Assembly: GCF_000003815.2 (NCBI RefSeq)
Contig: NC_049983.1
Location: forward strand, 21,574,506-21,638,505
DNA length: 64,000 nt
Source of the DNA: Branchiostoma floridae
Lineage: Eukaryota; Chordata; Leptocardii; Amphioxiformes; Branchiostomatidae
Direction of reading: 5' to 3'
Shown: piece by piece, positions 43,991-57,638 of the stretch
How the letters are laid out: each line of letters begins with the position of its first letter
How positions within the stretch are numbered: the stretch's first letter is position 1
The notes under the pieces: generated by a model
Seen by the model: the letters and a program-made list of their open reading frames with translations, nothing else
Databases searched by the model: none
What the model was told of the DNA's origin: nothing
Translations under genes and position numbers: made by a program

Positions 43991-46900
43991 ATGGAAATGC
44001 CATTTGTGTGGCTAGGAGGGTGCTTGTACACGCTTCTGTTGTACTTCACTCTCTCGGCTTCCAGCGAGTTGGACGTGCCAGGATCCAGTCCTTACACTGT
44101 GCATCTGGAAAATTCAACTTCTGTAGGAAAAGCAGTGTTCGATGCCTGGTTAGGCCCCGGGTGGCGGTACCGATGGGTCCCCGGGCCGGGCACGCACCAA
44201 GCCCGCCGCTTCTTCTCACTCGACCCGGTAACCGGCGTGTTGTCTGTATCGAGGGAACTGGATTGTTCGCGGTTATATCACAACCCTTTTACCGCTCATA
44301 TTGGGGCTAGAACTGCAAAAATAGCCTCCAAACACGCGTCAGGACGCAAATCAGCTAGTTTATTGTCTGAACCTCGCCATGAAGAGGTTTTTGTTTGGAC
44401 AGACTTGGACGCCGAGTCCCCGGGCCGGACCCTGGACTCAGTAATTTCAAGAACTCACGAAGATGTCGACTACACTTCGATCCCTGTAGAACTCTGGATT
44501 CACGGAGAAAACTGCAGGTTTAGGCACAGAAAGAACCTAAACCAAGCCTTGCAGTCGTTAGGCGTTCAAACTGTGCATCTCCATAGACATGCAAATCACC
44601 ATGCAAACAATGCAGTCCAAAATGGTGCTGCCACAAACTTGTGTCTGTCGGAAAACCAACTTCTGTTTTCCCCTGCTGACTATGTTCCCATGAACATACT
44701 ACAGTCCTGTCAAGTGTCTTACGACATCTTAAACTCGTCGTTAAGTCTTGGTCACACCGGTTTTGGTATAGTCACGAACGAGGCCCTATGTACGGACGAA
44801 GACAACCCTAGTATTACAGTACAGGTAATGTTGGACCTTGTATGCGACGTCGGAAGCGTTCCGATGTCGTCGCAAATGCTTCTCCATGTCATGTTGGGCC
44901 GTCGCGTCCAGCCAGATTTCGTACCGGTCAGAACGTTGCACCACATGTTCAAATTCAGGAGAAAACGCAGCTCGAACTCCTTCCCAAGCTTCGGCCCCAG
45001 CCCTGCATTCGTCGTACAAGTTCCGGAGAATGAAGACCCAGGTTACGTGGTGACCCTTGTAACGGCCACCGACCCAGACCCGGGCGAAGCAGGGAGGCTA
45101 CAGTACTCCATGGTCGCGCTGCAGAACTCGCGCAGTCAGGACCTGTTCAGCATCGACCCTGCATCAGGAGAAGTGACCACACAGGAAGTACTGGACCGTG
45201 AGGACATGAATAGGCATTTCTTTAGAGTAACGGCACGAGACAACGGGAGCCCGCCGCGCAGCGCAACAGCAACGCTGCAGATCGACATCCTCGATATGAA
45301 TGACCATGACCCTGAGTTTGAAGAGAACAGCTATCGCGAGGCTGTGCTCGAAGGGATTGAGATCGGCTCCAACGTGCTCACCGTCCGTGCCACGGACCAA
45401 GACATCGGTCCTAACAGCGACATCCGATATTCCATCATCAACCCGAGCGGCACCAACACTGCTTTCCAGATCAGCAGACGTGATGGCGTCATTACCACGA
45501 CTGAAGCTCTGGACCGGGAAACGACGGCGTCATACCGTCTGGAAGTACGTGCCAGCGACCAGGGCACCCCACCCCGGACTTCAGACGTCGTGGTGACCAT
45601 CACAGTATTGGACGAAAACGACAACGAGCCGCAGTTTGAACAGCAAAGTTACGCTAAGGACGTGCCAGAGAATGTACGACCAGACACGGTTATTCAGACA
45701 GTCGCAGCGACAGATCCCGACGAAGGAACGAACTCCCAGATACGCTACAGTCTCATTGGTGGAAACTCGCAGGGCCACTTCACCATCGATAGTGCCACGG
45801 GCGACATATCGGTCATCACAAACCTTGACTTTGAGTCAACGCCTCGATATCGTCTGATTGTGAAAGCACAGGACAGCGGACGTCCGTCTATGTGGAGCTC
45901 GGTGGTTCTCACAGTGAGCGTGATCGATGTGAACGATCACGACCCTCAGTTTGTGAGCACGCCGTTCGAGACGTCCGTGTTTGAGGACGTCCGCGTGGGG
46001 TTCTCAGTCATCCACATCCAGGCCATTGATGCAGATTCGGGGTCGAATGCCGAGCTGACTTACAGCCTTGCCAACGTCCCAGCTCGTATGCCGTTCGAGA
46101 TCGACGGCGACACGGGCTGGATCGTGACAAACGCAGAGCTGGACAGGGAAGCGCACGCCATATACGACTTCAACGTGCAGGCGGCAGACCAAGGTAGTCC
46201 CGCCAGAACGGCCGCAGCGAGAGTGAGCATCAATATCCTGGATGTTAACGACAACGCTCCCGTCTTCAACCCGAAGGTGTATTACATCAACGTACCGGAG
46301 GATGCAAACCCTGGCACGAGTGTTCTCACCGTCACCGCCAATGATGCGGACGAGGTTGGTACGGTCTCCTACCAGATCACAGGAGGCAACGTGCGCAACA
46401 GGTTCAGTATCACGAGCCAGAACGGCCTCGGCACGATAAGCGTGGCTCTCCCATTGGACTACAAGCAGGAGACGCGCTTCGTTCTCACCGTACAGGCGAC
46501 TGACCGCATGCTGTCCGACGATGCACAGGTGTACATCAACATCACAGACGCCAACACCCACCGACCAGTGTTCCAACAGTCGCCATACTCCGTGTACGTA
46601 GACGAGGACGTTCCCATTGGAACAACCATCCTTGTCGTGTCGGCAACTGACGGGGACGAAGGGGAAAATGCACGGATCTCGTATTCGATGGACATCCTCA
46701 ACGCTTTCGAGATCGAGCCAAGCACGGGCGCCATCAAAACGAAGCAACGGTTGGACCACGAGGCACAGGCCAGCTTTGCTGTCAGCGTGACGGCTACAGA
46801 TCACGGCGTGCCGTCCAAGTTCGACGAGTCTTATGTAGACATCATCGTGAACGACGTCAACGACAATGCACCAGTTTTCCTACTGGAAAGTTACTCGGGC

Positions 46901-47732
46901 TCAGTGAGAGAAGATTGCAGTAGGGGAACTAGTGTAACGCAGATCTCGGCGACCGACGCGGATTCAGGCACCAACGGTCAGATCCGGTACACCTTCACGG
47001 GTGGTGACAACGGAGAAGACGCGTTTGTCATCGACGAAAGGTCGGGTATCATACGTACCGACAAGCGTCTTGACCGTGAGCTGATACCCGTGTATAACCT
47101 GGTTGCGTACGCAGAGGACCAGGGACAGCCAGAGCAGAAGACTCCGGTAGATATCATTGTAACCATTGAGGATGTGAACGACAATGCACCACAGTTTCCC
47201 AGCGACACGATCGACATCTACGTGCCAGAAAACCGCGTGGTTGGCTCTGTTGTGGCCAGAATAACCGCCAATGACCCAGACGAGGGACAGAACGCGGAGG
47301 TGATGTATTACATCACGAAGGGAAACAACCCGGAGCTTTTCCAGTTGGATATCTTTTCCGGGGAGCTCGTGACGCTGATCGACTTGGATTACGAAGCGCG
47401 AAACTTCTATGAGATCACGGTCCAAGCCCGCTCCATGCCCCTGTTCAGCGAGGCCATCGTGAACATACACATTCAGGACGAAAACGACAACATCCCCGTG
47501 TTGCAGGATTTCGAGATCGTGTTCAACAACTACCGGAACCACTTCCCGACGGACTACATCGGCAGGATCCCCGCGTTCGATCCTGACGTGTCGGATCGGT
47601 TGGCGTACAGCTTCACGTTTGGGAATAACGCGAACCTCCTGCACTTGAACCAGTCCACGGGAGAGATCAAGCTCAGTCCGCAACTGGATAGCGACCGAGC
47701 GTTCGAGGCACAACTAGGGGTGAGCGTCACAG
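43991..47732 (+). CDS. CELSR: CELSR / flamingo seven-pass cadherin, first coding exon (partial gene)
   Basis: N-terminal 1247 residues of a CELSR-type adhesion GPCR, a planar cell polarity protein that forms homophilic bridges between cells. The ATG at 43991 starts a hydrophobic signal segment (MPFVWLGGCLYTLLLYFTLS). A prodomain follows to a furin-type site RRKRSS near residue 325. Then eight full cadherin repeats and most of a ninth, with linkers near residues 434 (DMNDHDPEF), 541, 645, 750, 853 (DANTHRPVF), 955, 1061 and 1163 (DENDNIPVL). The DANTHRPVF linker and the EC9 text VLQDFEIVFNNY and IGRIPAFDPDVSD are hallmarks of CELSR. The exon ends in phase 1 at 47732 before GTGAGT. EGF, laminin G, GAIN and 7TM parts lie beyond the window. 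A single giant first exon is usual for CELSR genes. Confidence 0.95.
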
Positions 47733-50700
47733 GTGAGTGCACTTACACCTTGTACCTTTTGTGTGTGTTTTCTTTTTTTGGTGTGCATGGCCATAAGGCT
47801 TGGGACTTGTGTTAGGCTCAGCCCTTGTGTCGGCTTTCAAAGCATTTTGCAGCATTGTACGAACACTTGGGGTCAGATGTTGCAATTCGGAAGGCTCTCA
47901 GTTATGTTTATGCAGCTGATTGACATGCCACGCCAATTTTTCCCCTCTTCTCCTAACTCAGGCCTGGCATTAGAGAGACAGGCATGTTTGCCAAAGGTCT
48001 CAGTTGGGTCCATCGCAGTTGGGTTCTAAATGTGTCCAGGGTCTTTTCCAGCCACCAAAACTGGCCCTGCTAACACCGCACATGCCCTGGCATTTTCACG
48101 CTTATCTGAGAACAAGTTTGGAGTGCCTTGTCCACTTGGCAGCCGGAGTTCAAATTCTGGTTTAGCCGACATTTGTTCTGTCCAGTCAACTGCAATTGTT
48201 GCTGTCAGTTTGGAAGGTCACTATCTCAGTACATGTGGATGGGGAGGGGGTTTTGGTCTTTATCTTTGAGTCTTGTCTATTAGGATAAACAGTAGTCAGA
48301 TTGAATTAAATTTTTCTTGCAGGTTGCAACTTGCATTACAATAGCAAGGAAGGGAGGGGGGCACCGAAAGTGATTTCTCTTACAAGTTACAAGTTACCAT
48401 GAACATTAGAATGTTTCTCTTATAATGGTAATGTGATGGTTCTTTATCACATGTCTTTAGCCATCAGTTATCACCATGGTGTGTTATCAGTTATCACCCC
48501 TTGTCAGTCTCAAAGTAGCGGAACATTTTTTGACCTGGCAACTTGTCCAGAGGAATTTGCAAGTTATGGCTTTCCAGCTGACCACATGTGTTACCAATGT
48601 TTGCAAACCACTGTCACAAGTTTTGGTTGTAAAGATCTTAAAATTGATTCAAGAAGGAAGAAATAGGAGGTGTGTAAAGCAAAAAAACAGCACCGTAAAA
48701 TTGAGAAGTTATGACTGAAAGAAGGAGACTGTAGCGTCACTGTGAAAATAGTTTCTACCCTGTCTCCTTTGTGCAAGCTGTTTTTCAAGTATGCAAGCTG
48801 ACAAAGGTCCTTCCTATTGCAATGCGCAGGGAATCTTGGTCTCTTTTGTAGCAGCTTTTCTATTACATCTCAGCAGGGACAGGGCACAGTCATTCAGTCG
48901 TGACTGGTTCCTTTACAATCCGCCTGCCCTCGGTATTCCGGCCACGTTTTAACTCCATTCACCCACAAAATTAATAGTGCAAATGTCAGAGTGAATTTTT
49001 CGGAAGAGAGTGAGCCCAGATGAAACTGGGAGTCGCTGATAAAATCTGTGTGTTAAAACTTGACCTTTCTGTAACGAGTCTGTAGGTAGGCAAACGTGTC
49101 TCCGTTACAGTGATTAAACTAAGTGGGGACGACTCTGTTTCAAATTCTATTGGCTCAGACCTCTAACCTGTTTAGGAAAAAGGAGAGCCAATTTGCAATG
49201 CGGGAAGGCTTTCTTGTTGTCTGCTCTTTTTTGTGCCAGACAAAAACTGACCCAGGAGTTCTTTTGTAATGTGTTTTAGAAGAGCGCAAACAGAGCAAAG
49301 CTGTCCGATTTTTCAGCTGTGCAGTGTTTGCCTTCCTTGTCTGCGAGTGAAAAAAACATGCCACGATTTGCATGAAATTTTGTCACAGTTTTCATAGGTC
49401 TGAAGCAATTTCAGAAAATGGTCTAACTTTGGACACAATGTTTGATAAAACATTGACAAAACGTAGCCAATTTTGTGTCCTAAAAAGGCAGTCTAGAAAC
49501 ATGATAGTGAAAGTAAATCTTTTACTGAGTATCCAGGCACAAACACATGTTTACTCATAGCTTTCTTCTCTCGCCCAGCTTTGGGCACTCCGGACTTCGC
49601 CCCCCGCTAGTGTTTGTCCAATTTCTCTCTGAGCCAGCTTTGAATATTTTAGAAGTATTTATACCCTCGCCCGATTGCCCTTTCCCGTATTATCTCCCCC
49701 TCTATGTATCCAGAGGATTTCCACGTGCTGTTGTATTTCTGCCGCTATCTGGATCTGGATCGTTTACCCTGCTCCTTTCATGGGGTAAAATACTGCCTTG
49801 GGCAAACATTATGTCGGGCCGCCATCTTTGTTTTGGGGGAAAATTGTCGCGATACAAAGAAGCTTAGAGATGTCCCCAAAGGCCATAGAATGAAAAGTCA
49901 GTTCTCCAAGCACGTATGGTACCTATCCCACATAAATATGGTTCGTTTTACAATACTACGTTGCATTCAATGTGTCTACATTATTTAAAGAAACAAGTCT
50001 AAACTGTGGAATTCAGAGGTGTTGGTCTGAAAGGAAGTGTTGTGTTTTCAGTGAGTCAGAAAACCAACAAAGACACGTAGCCTTTTACAATGAAGCCCTT
50101 TTCCGCCCCCATGTGACGGTAGTGTTTACGTTTTCGAAAGGTTTTGTCACCAAAATCTGATCATTTTACACTAAAACCTCATATCCAACTACACTACAAA
50201 AGAGTCAAGGTGCTAGATAACGCAGAGGTCATATAGTTTATGGCTTATTTTGCCCATAAACTAATTTTCATAGCCGTGTATTCCTGATTTCTTTATGGCG
50301 GGGTAACAGTCCCACGTGTGACAGAAACAGTTTGGTCAACACTGAAAAAATGTCGCCCCCTCAAATTTTCATCAACTCCCTTTGTTGACTCCATAACTGT
50401 GAAAGATAAATAAGGGGGTTTGATATATGCTGGTTGTAGATTGCTTTATGACTTGGGGTATAGGTGGAAATGGCACGCAATAATTTCATGCGTTTTTGGC
50501 CACTTGGGGTTTGGGAGCTTGAGTCATCACAAAGGAAGCTGATTGGTTAGAAAAAAACTGGCTGTTAGGGTGGATTTCATGAATAGTTATGAAAATACAT
50601 ACTGAACATGTCTGGAATGGTCCTGAAATAGGTTCATAGATCTAAAAAATGTATCATTGTAACACTTTCTGTATACAGCTGCTTACAACATGATAAACAC

Positions 50701-51399
50701 AAATCTTTGTCTATAACGCATCTTGTTCAAGGCTGAAAATTTAGGTGATTTGATGACTATTCAGCTCTGATTTCTAGGATTGTAAATTTGGCTGGGTTCA
50801 AAATTAAGTTGTGCAAAGCAAAATGTGGTTGCATTTTCAAGTGGGTATTTCGAGCCCTGCATAATTCCAGCACTAGCCTAACCAGCATGTGTGCACATGG
50901 ACACAAACATGCGCTGTGGGGAGAAGAAAAATAGCCCGGTATTTGGCTACCATAGGTATTTACCTTGGCTTTCTAGATTTTCTACCCATTGAGTCCGGTA
51001 TGCAGACATGGGTGTGTTGTTCACTGTTCTGATCTGTGTACTACATGATTATCTTATGTCAATTGTCATAGTACATGTGTGAACAGCTAAGGAAAAACAA
51101 CAGTGACTTGAAAATTAAAAAAAAAAGTTAAAGATGACAACTGGCAAAGCTTTTCGTTGTTTCCATAAAAAAAGAAAATATATTTCCTTGGTTATGATGA
51201 CTTTCAGATAGAATTATAACATTCTTCTTGAAAACAGGGTGAGGGCTCAGAGGAAAGTTTATGTGAAACTGACTACAGGTATTTATTGTTCCCTGAAACT
51301 GTGTCTACTAAGGTTTTTATGTTGATATTTTCATTATTTAGTACAAGATAACAAAGCTAAAAATTTAGTATTCAATTTTTTTTCAAGTTATGCATATGT

Positions 51400-52442
51400 C
51401 ACAGTGGAGATCACGATCCAGGAGAATCGCCGATCCTCCTAGGAGAGATCGCGATCGGAGTTTCTCCTAGGAGAAACTACGATAGATATAAGAAACAGAT
51501 CCCGATCGCAATCTGTACTAGTAGAATCGGCGCTTCTCCTAGTATAGATTGCAATCGGGATTTCTCCTAGGAGAAACTCCGATCCAAACTCAAACGATGC
51601 TAAGATGTATGAAACAGCAATAATTTTTTTGATAAACAATGATTTTATTCGGTATGGTATTAATGCAAACCTACTAACTCATTACCAACTACACTCAAGC
51701 CTACTTGTGTCACTTCTACAATGTTAACTTCACTGAAGACTATCACACTTGAGTCACTTCTGCAACTTTACTCAAGGTACACTATAGTATATAGCATCAC
51801 TTTCATGGTAAGTTTCATGTGAGTATGTTTTTTGATAAAGTAATTTCTGATAAAATAATTTCTTTTAAAGTAGTGGCAAAAATCTTATAATATATGTGAA
51901 AGACACCAACAGGTGATCAAACAATGTGTCAGTATGCAAATTTCACGGCTTTGGAAGAACAATAACAACTGTAAAGTTGTCAAACAGGTGTCAAAAAATC
52001 AAGCAGAGTTTCAAGATATTACTCACAATTTCACACCTATTGAGTACATTCACTAGTCAGACTTGTACTCAATCATTTCACAGCTTTGGGAGAACAATAA
52101 CCATTGTTAAGTGATCAACAGGTGTCAAAATATCAAGCAGAGTTTCAAGATATTACTAACAATGTGTAGTTGGTAATGAGTTAGTAGGTTTGCATTTGAA
52201 ACTGAATAAAATCATTGTTTATCAAAAAAATTATTGCTGTTTCATACATCTTAGCATCGTTTGAGTTTGGATTGGAGTTTCTCCTAGGAGAGATCCCGAT
52301 TGCAATCTGTACTAGTAGAATCACCGATTCTACTAGTACAGATCTGTTTCCTATATCTATCGTAGTTTCTCCTAGGAGAAACTCCGATCGCGATCTCTCC
52401 TAGGAGGATCGGCGATTCTCCTGGATCGTGATCTCCTCTGTG
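51400..52442. mobile_element. Fold-back element with about 280-bp inverted arms
   Basis: The left arm 51400-51691 (from CACAGTGGAGATCACGATCC) is mirrored by the right arm 52167-52442 (ending GGATCGTGATCTCCTCTGTG) over nearly its full length. The arms themselves are packed with small palindromes such as TTTCTCCTAGGAGAAAC and CTGTACTAGTAGAATC. The centre has two direct repeats of about 90 bp (near 51940 and 52075) with GAACAATAAC and ATCAAGCAGAGTTTCAAGAT. No transposase frame is present. A target duplication is not clear. Confidence 0.85.
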
Positions 52443-54630
52443 ACACATACAATTTGTACAAAATGCAAATATATTCAGGTTCTTTGTGTGCTCTAACATC
52501 AGGGTGATAGATGTGAGAAAGATTTAATGTAAAGTTGCTAATTAGACCTGTCAGAGCTGGGAGAACAGGCCCTGGAGAGTTACCTGATCCCTGGAAACAA
52601 CATGGGATTTTCCTGGGAGGATTTTCCTTAGGTTCTCTGTCACTGGGTGTGAAAGTGATGACAATTCGGTGGGAGGGGGGCAGTCATGGGGGTGATAGTT
52701 CTTTCCTCTGCTCTTGTAAGTTGTAGGAAATATTTTGTTGAAGTCACTCTTACAGGGTATCGTCTTATACAGCAAAAACATTTCTAGTAGTTTAAACAAT
52801 TTCAAAGTATTCACTTTAGATTTGCTAAATGATCAACTGCAAATGTTTTGTTATATATTTTAGCTTTAGGTCATAACGAAATATATATGGTTTTATGCCT
52901 CTTTCCTGTATAGTAGCCCCCTCTGTACATGAGTGGTTGAATTTTACTACCATACAATTATGTAAGAAACACAGTTAACTATGTTTCTTGTACGAAGTTG
53001 TATAAGTCATTTCACACCCAAACTCCTTTCAGCAAAATTGTTTGTTGTGTCGTTAGACTGTCGGCAACTGAAAGTGTAGAGAGCGGTAAGTACCATAATT
53101 GCTAGCCTTTAGAATCTTCTTCTCATGTGAACCAAGGCAGAAACACAGTGGTTGGTTGTTCTCCGAACGACTGTCCAGGATGATTGGTCAGTCTACTACA
53201 TCCGTACAGTTGGCCATAACAACTCAAGAGTATATGAAGGATTTCCTTCTGTAGATTTTGCATGAGTTTGGGCATACTACAACCCTCTGTACAAGTAATT
53301 CTACAGACAGTGAGAAGTAAGCTGTATTGTTTCAGCTGTTATTCAAGTTTAAGTATTTTTTGCAGTGAAAAGAGGTTCTGTTTCATCCTTTTGGATTTTC
53401 ACACCAATCCTGATGACCCAAATTACATGTCAATTGGCTGTCAGTTAGGGCTCGGACTTGGTCCTCACATTAGGACCAATTAACCAGTTCAAACAATGCT
53501 CTTCCCTTCTGTCTATCATCGGCAGTGGCCAGGTGGGTAGCGGAATGTCACATGGAACAACTGCAGCCGCCCCGGGCCCTGATTTCTTCCGGGTCATGCG
53601 TCGGTACAGGTCCTCAGACAATCGGTGCAGCCACTGAGAATCACAGAAGCATCCAAAACATTTTTAGTAAGGAAAGATGGCAGGAAGGTGTGCTGTTGGC
53701 AGGACGCTCCCGAAGGAGTTATCATTCGCACGTGTTTTGCGGACGATGTAGCCTCTAGGACTTGTTTTTGCGTAAATTGGGTCCACGCGGTGTACAGCAC
53801 TCGGCCTGTCTACAGCTGGGGTGGGTTGAGAGAGCCAAAACGTCGCTGCTAGGGCCTTTGCAACACCTCTGAAATTTACACCCAGTCTCAAATTGGCATG
53901 GCCGGCCAAATATAGCCATGATATGCCATGTATCTGTCAGCCGTGGGGCAGGAATTGTTGGGTGGTGCCGGCCTGCTATCCACACTTGACATGTTGGTCC
54001 TTTACTGAACAAATTTTACTCCAAATGGACTGGAGAATTTATCTACCGCTGAAATTCCTCCCATTTTATCAGAAACGACGATTCGTCAAGTCGTGACGTA
54101 GTTTGTAAACACTCACTTTGAAGAAGATGATCCCAGTTTTGTTTCTCACAGCGGGGTTGCGTCTAACGTTACACACAGGACGGACAACTGGAGCGACAGT
54201 TGTGCGAACCCTTTTTGAGGGGATTAAAAGCGACCCAAGATCACGTACAAGGGGACAGATAAAACGTAGCCCCCCTGACTGTGGACCTTTGTTCCCCAAC
54301 ATTTCACAAATACCGTTTTTGATCCATGTAGGGGAGAGTAGCACACACATGTGGGCTTCACACAAGTCGTGTTTTGTGCGAAAACAGATTTTCTTACGTT
54401 TTCACCCAGTTGTTGAAATGTGAAAACTCCTTTCCACAAGTCCACACACTGTATACCTTCAAAGCAAAGGTCTGGAAAGTGACGCTAATGCCCGGTGAAG
54501 TTTAGCGGGAAGGAATTTTCTGGGAGGAATAGTTCAGGGATCGGTTCCTCTATGGGGCCACGTGCACACTGATTGCAGGGAAGTGTGCTCGAGGCATTGG
54601 CAACCGGCCGCGGCTACCGAGTTTGCGTCT

Positions 54631-55280
54631 GCTTTTGGGGAGAAGAAGCTTAGTTAGTCTACATACTTAATGGCGGCAATGGGAAGTCGATAGGTTGTTT
54701 CTCATGCTGTAAAATGTCTGAGTGGATTTGGTTGTGGGAAGAAAGAAAAATCTCTCCTGATTTCCAGTATAGTACAGAAATGATTTGGCAAGCAATTCTA
54801 AAAACATGCAAATAGATTAAATGTATGTACATTACAACATAGCACATGGTCTTGGCACAATAAAATGTTTCCGCTTTTGGGGAGAGGAAACTTAGTTAGT
54901 TTACATACTTAACTGTGGCTACGTGAAGTCGATGTGTTGTTTCTCATGCTGTAAAATATCTGAGTGGATTTCGGTTGTGGGAAGAAAGAAGAACCTGTCG
55001 TCAAATTGAGCATATATTTACACAGTTGGCACCCTGCACAGTACAGACCAGTTGGTGTGAATATTGAAATTCTGCCACATGGATAGGGACCAGAATTAGA
55101 TTGCCTTCGTTACCTTGTTACACAGAGATAAATAGAAATGAAATTGGCTGAAAATTATCAAAAGTAGACAAATAATTTCATTCTAGTTTGTAGTAATGAT
55201 AAATACCGATTTCCAGTATACTAACAGAAATAATTTGATGGCAAAAAAAACTTGCAAATACATGTATGTCCATGACAACA
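54631..55280. repeat. Diverged tandem duplication, about 242-bp period
   Basis: GCTTTTGGGGAGA starts at 54631 and again at 54873. Both are followed by CTTAGTTAGT, TACATACTTAA, GTTGTTTCTCATGCTGTAAA and GGGAAGAAAGAA. The tail of the first copy (ATTTCCAGTATA, ATGCAAATAGATT) reappears at about 55205-55280 after an insertion of about 150 bp in the second copy. Confidence 0.75.
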
Positions 55281-57489
55281 TACATGTAGTACATCGCTAG
55301 TATACATGTATGAAAAATGTGTCCAATTTTAAATCTAGAAGTGTTTTCCCTACATAATCTTGGTACCATAAGTATAAAATGATTTTTCTTGCACAAATTT
55401 TAAATCATGAACTGTATTTAACATTTCAGTTCTACTTGTAGTTCAAATGTTGGCTGTAACTCCTTCTAACTCCTAAAGATGCTAAAATGAACAAAAAGAT
55501 TTTTTGTTAAACTTGAAGATTAATGAAGTTAGTAACAACATGTTGGTTTCTAGCCAGCCCCCCAGTATGTGTGAACGCTAGCCTAGCATAGGATATACAG
55601 TGCTTAACAACACAGCTATGTCCAGGTAAATAATGATTAGATTTCGCTGGTATGCGAACTTTGGGCCTTGTAAAGCGGAGGACGTCTGAAGTGCCCGGCG
55701 CGCTGTTTTGGTTGCGCCAATTTGCCGAGTCACAGCAAGTACTGCCGGCATTACCGTAATTCTCACAACAATAGACTACCTCTGATATGCACATTTCTAC
55801 AGTATTAAATCTAGAAAACATTTCTAGAAAGAAAACACAATTTTATCAAGTAAAATGACAGAAGATTGATCCACACTATCTTTAAACTGTCAGATTTGAC
55901 AGTGGAAAACTTGACCTGTACTTTACCTGTGTTTCAGGCTGTCACACACGAGTACATAACATAGACAGAGATGGATATACAAAAGTTCATGGGGTTAAAA
56001 GACACCAAGAGTATTCTACAAATAATTTTGGTCATTGTATGTTTCATAATGTGTGTGTGTTAGTTGGTACGTGTGGATGGTTGCCCCCCTCCCACTTTAT
56101 CCTCTGACGATGTCACACATTCTTGAGTACAAATGTCTCAGATTTCTTGATGAAAAAACTCCTTTTAAAGATTTTGAAAATGATAACGTGAAAACAAAAT
56201 ATCGAAGAAGTAAAATCTTATAGTTTGGATTTTCAAACTTATTCATAATCAAACATAAGCTTCAAAGAATGCTGCTGAACAATTCAGGCAAGTAAATGAA
56301 AAATCCCTTCCTTTTAGATTTGGAAGATTTGACTAATCCGAGCTCTAGGCAGTGATAGTTTATCTGGTAAGATATCTTACAAGATAGCGACACACTGTCA
56401 CAAAAACATGCCCTGAGGCGAGCTATAGACATCGCAAATCTCAACAATTATGTGGACCCTTGTTAAATGGAGTGAAAAATTACTACTGGTATGTTCTTAA
56501 GTATACTCCGGTCTTTTTTTATCCCGTGCTTGGAAGTTATGTAATGTAAAATACACCTTGTTAACTCGATGTAATCGTTAGATTCATTAGTGTGGAGAGG
56601 TGGAAGTTATTTATGCCTTTTTGATGGTATCTTTAAAGATTATTAGATTTATTAGAAAACGTGATGAATGTATGGTGATGCCCTATGGGTATAGATTCAT
56701 AATTTATTCATAGTATGGCAATAAATTCTGAGCATGGCATGTCTGGATTTGGTTTTGATGTGGACAGAGGTAGTTTTTTGTCTTTCGTAACTTAGAAATG
56801 ACAAAAAAATTATTAATTCAGGTATGCAAAGGTTTAGAAAAATGCATTGTTTTAATGTCTGTGTCATAAAAAGTGTCAGAGAAAATGACCAGAAATGATG
56901 TAATTCTGAGGCACTGACTTGAAGTATTTTTCTGTCTTGCGCTTGTTTTTCCTCTCCCTAAAGTTCTTCTATTTGTTCAGAAAATATATCAGTCCACTTT
57001 TAGTGTCAAAAGCTGTTTAGGTTTGAACTGAAGACTTCTAACTGTGGACTTGTAGATGGACAAGCTCCGGCCATAATGTTTAGTAAAGAAACACCAGCTT
57101 GGCAAGATGCTGATGGCCACTATGGACGTTCGACTACATGTGCACTTTTGTGCACAATTGGGCCTGGGCACTTATTTTTTTTTCATTATTTGGTGCACAT
57201 ATTTTTGTGAGGATAACAACAACTCTCATCATAATCTTACCAGGTGCCTTTGTACTGCCATATAAAATGAAACATTGTTATACAGGCCTTCTCAAGATTG
57301 TCTTGAACACCAATGTACCTAAATTCTGAAACAAAATCTATAAACATCAGAATTACTGATGCTACATTGGTAACGTTACATCTCTTTAAATCACTTTAAA
57401 TTCATGTATTTTTTTGTGGTATTATGGCACCATGTAGAATAATGTACAGTACAATTTGATACAAAAATCCTCTTGGACTGGATGTTGAG

Positions 57490-57638
57490 TAATCTCCAAG
57501 CAGATCCTACAGTAGCATAAGATAGTATCAAAAGCCGGCTTAGGAACTTGTGTTTCGCTACCTGGGGAAATGGACACCTCTTGGCTGACTACACTTCTTA
57601 GCCAGTTTGGTACTATCTTAGGATCTGCTTGGCGGTTA
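57490..57638. mobile_element. Miniature element with 9-bp target duplication, MULE-like
   Basis: Ends: TAATCTCCAAGCAGATCCTA on the left and TAGGATCTGCTTGGCGGTTA on the right, about 20-bp inverted repeats with two mismatches, extended inward by AAGATAGTA/TACTATCTT. Both sides are flanked by GATGTTGAG (57481-57489 and 57639-57647). A 9-bp duplication suits Mutator-like elements. It lies in the CELSR intron. Confidence 0.8.

Noticed and set aside
46004-46804. 266-codon minus-strand frame, and another at 46964-47713
   Set aside because: Antisense to cadherin repeats in the CELSR exon; codon bias explains them.
51400-52442. CRISPR-like array of short palindromes
   Set aside because: The repeats are nested in two inverted arms without regular spacers, and the DNA is from a eukaryote.
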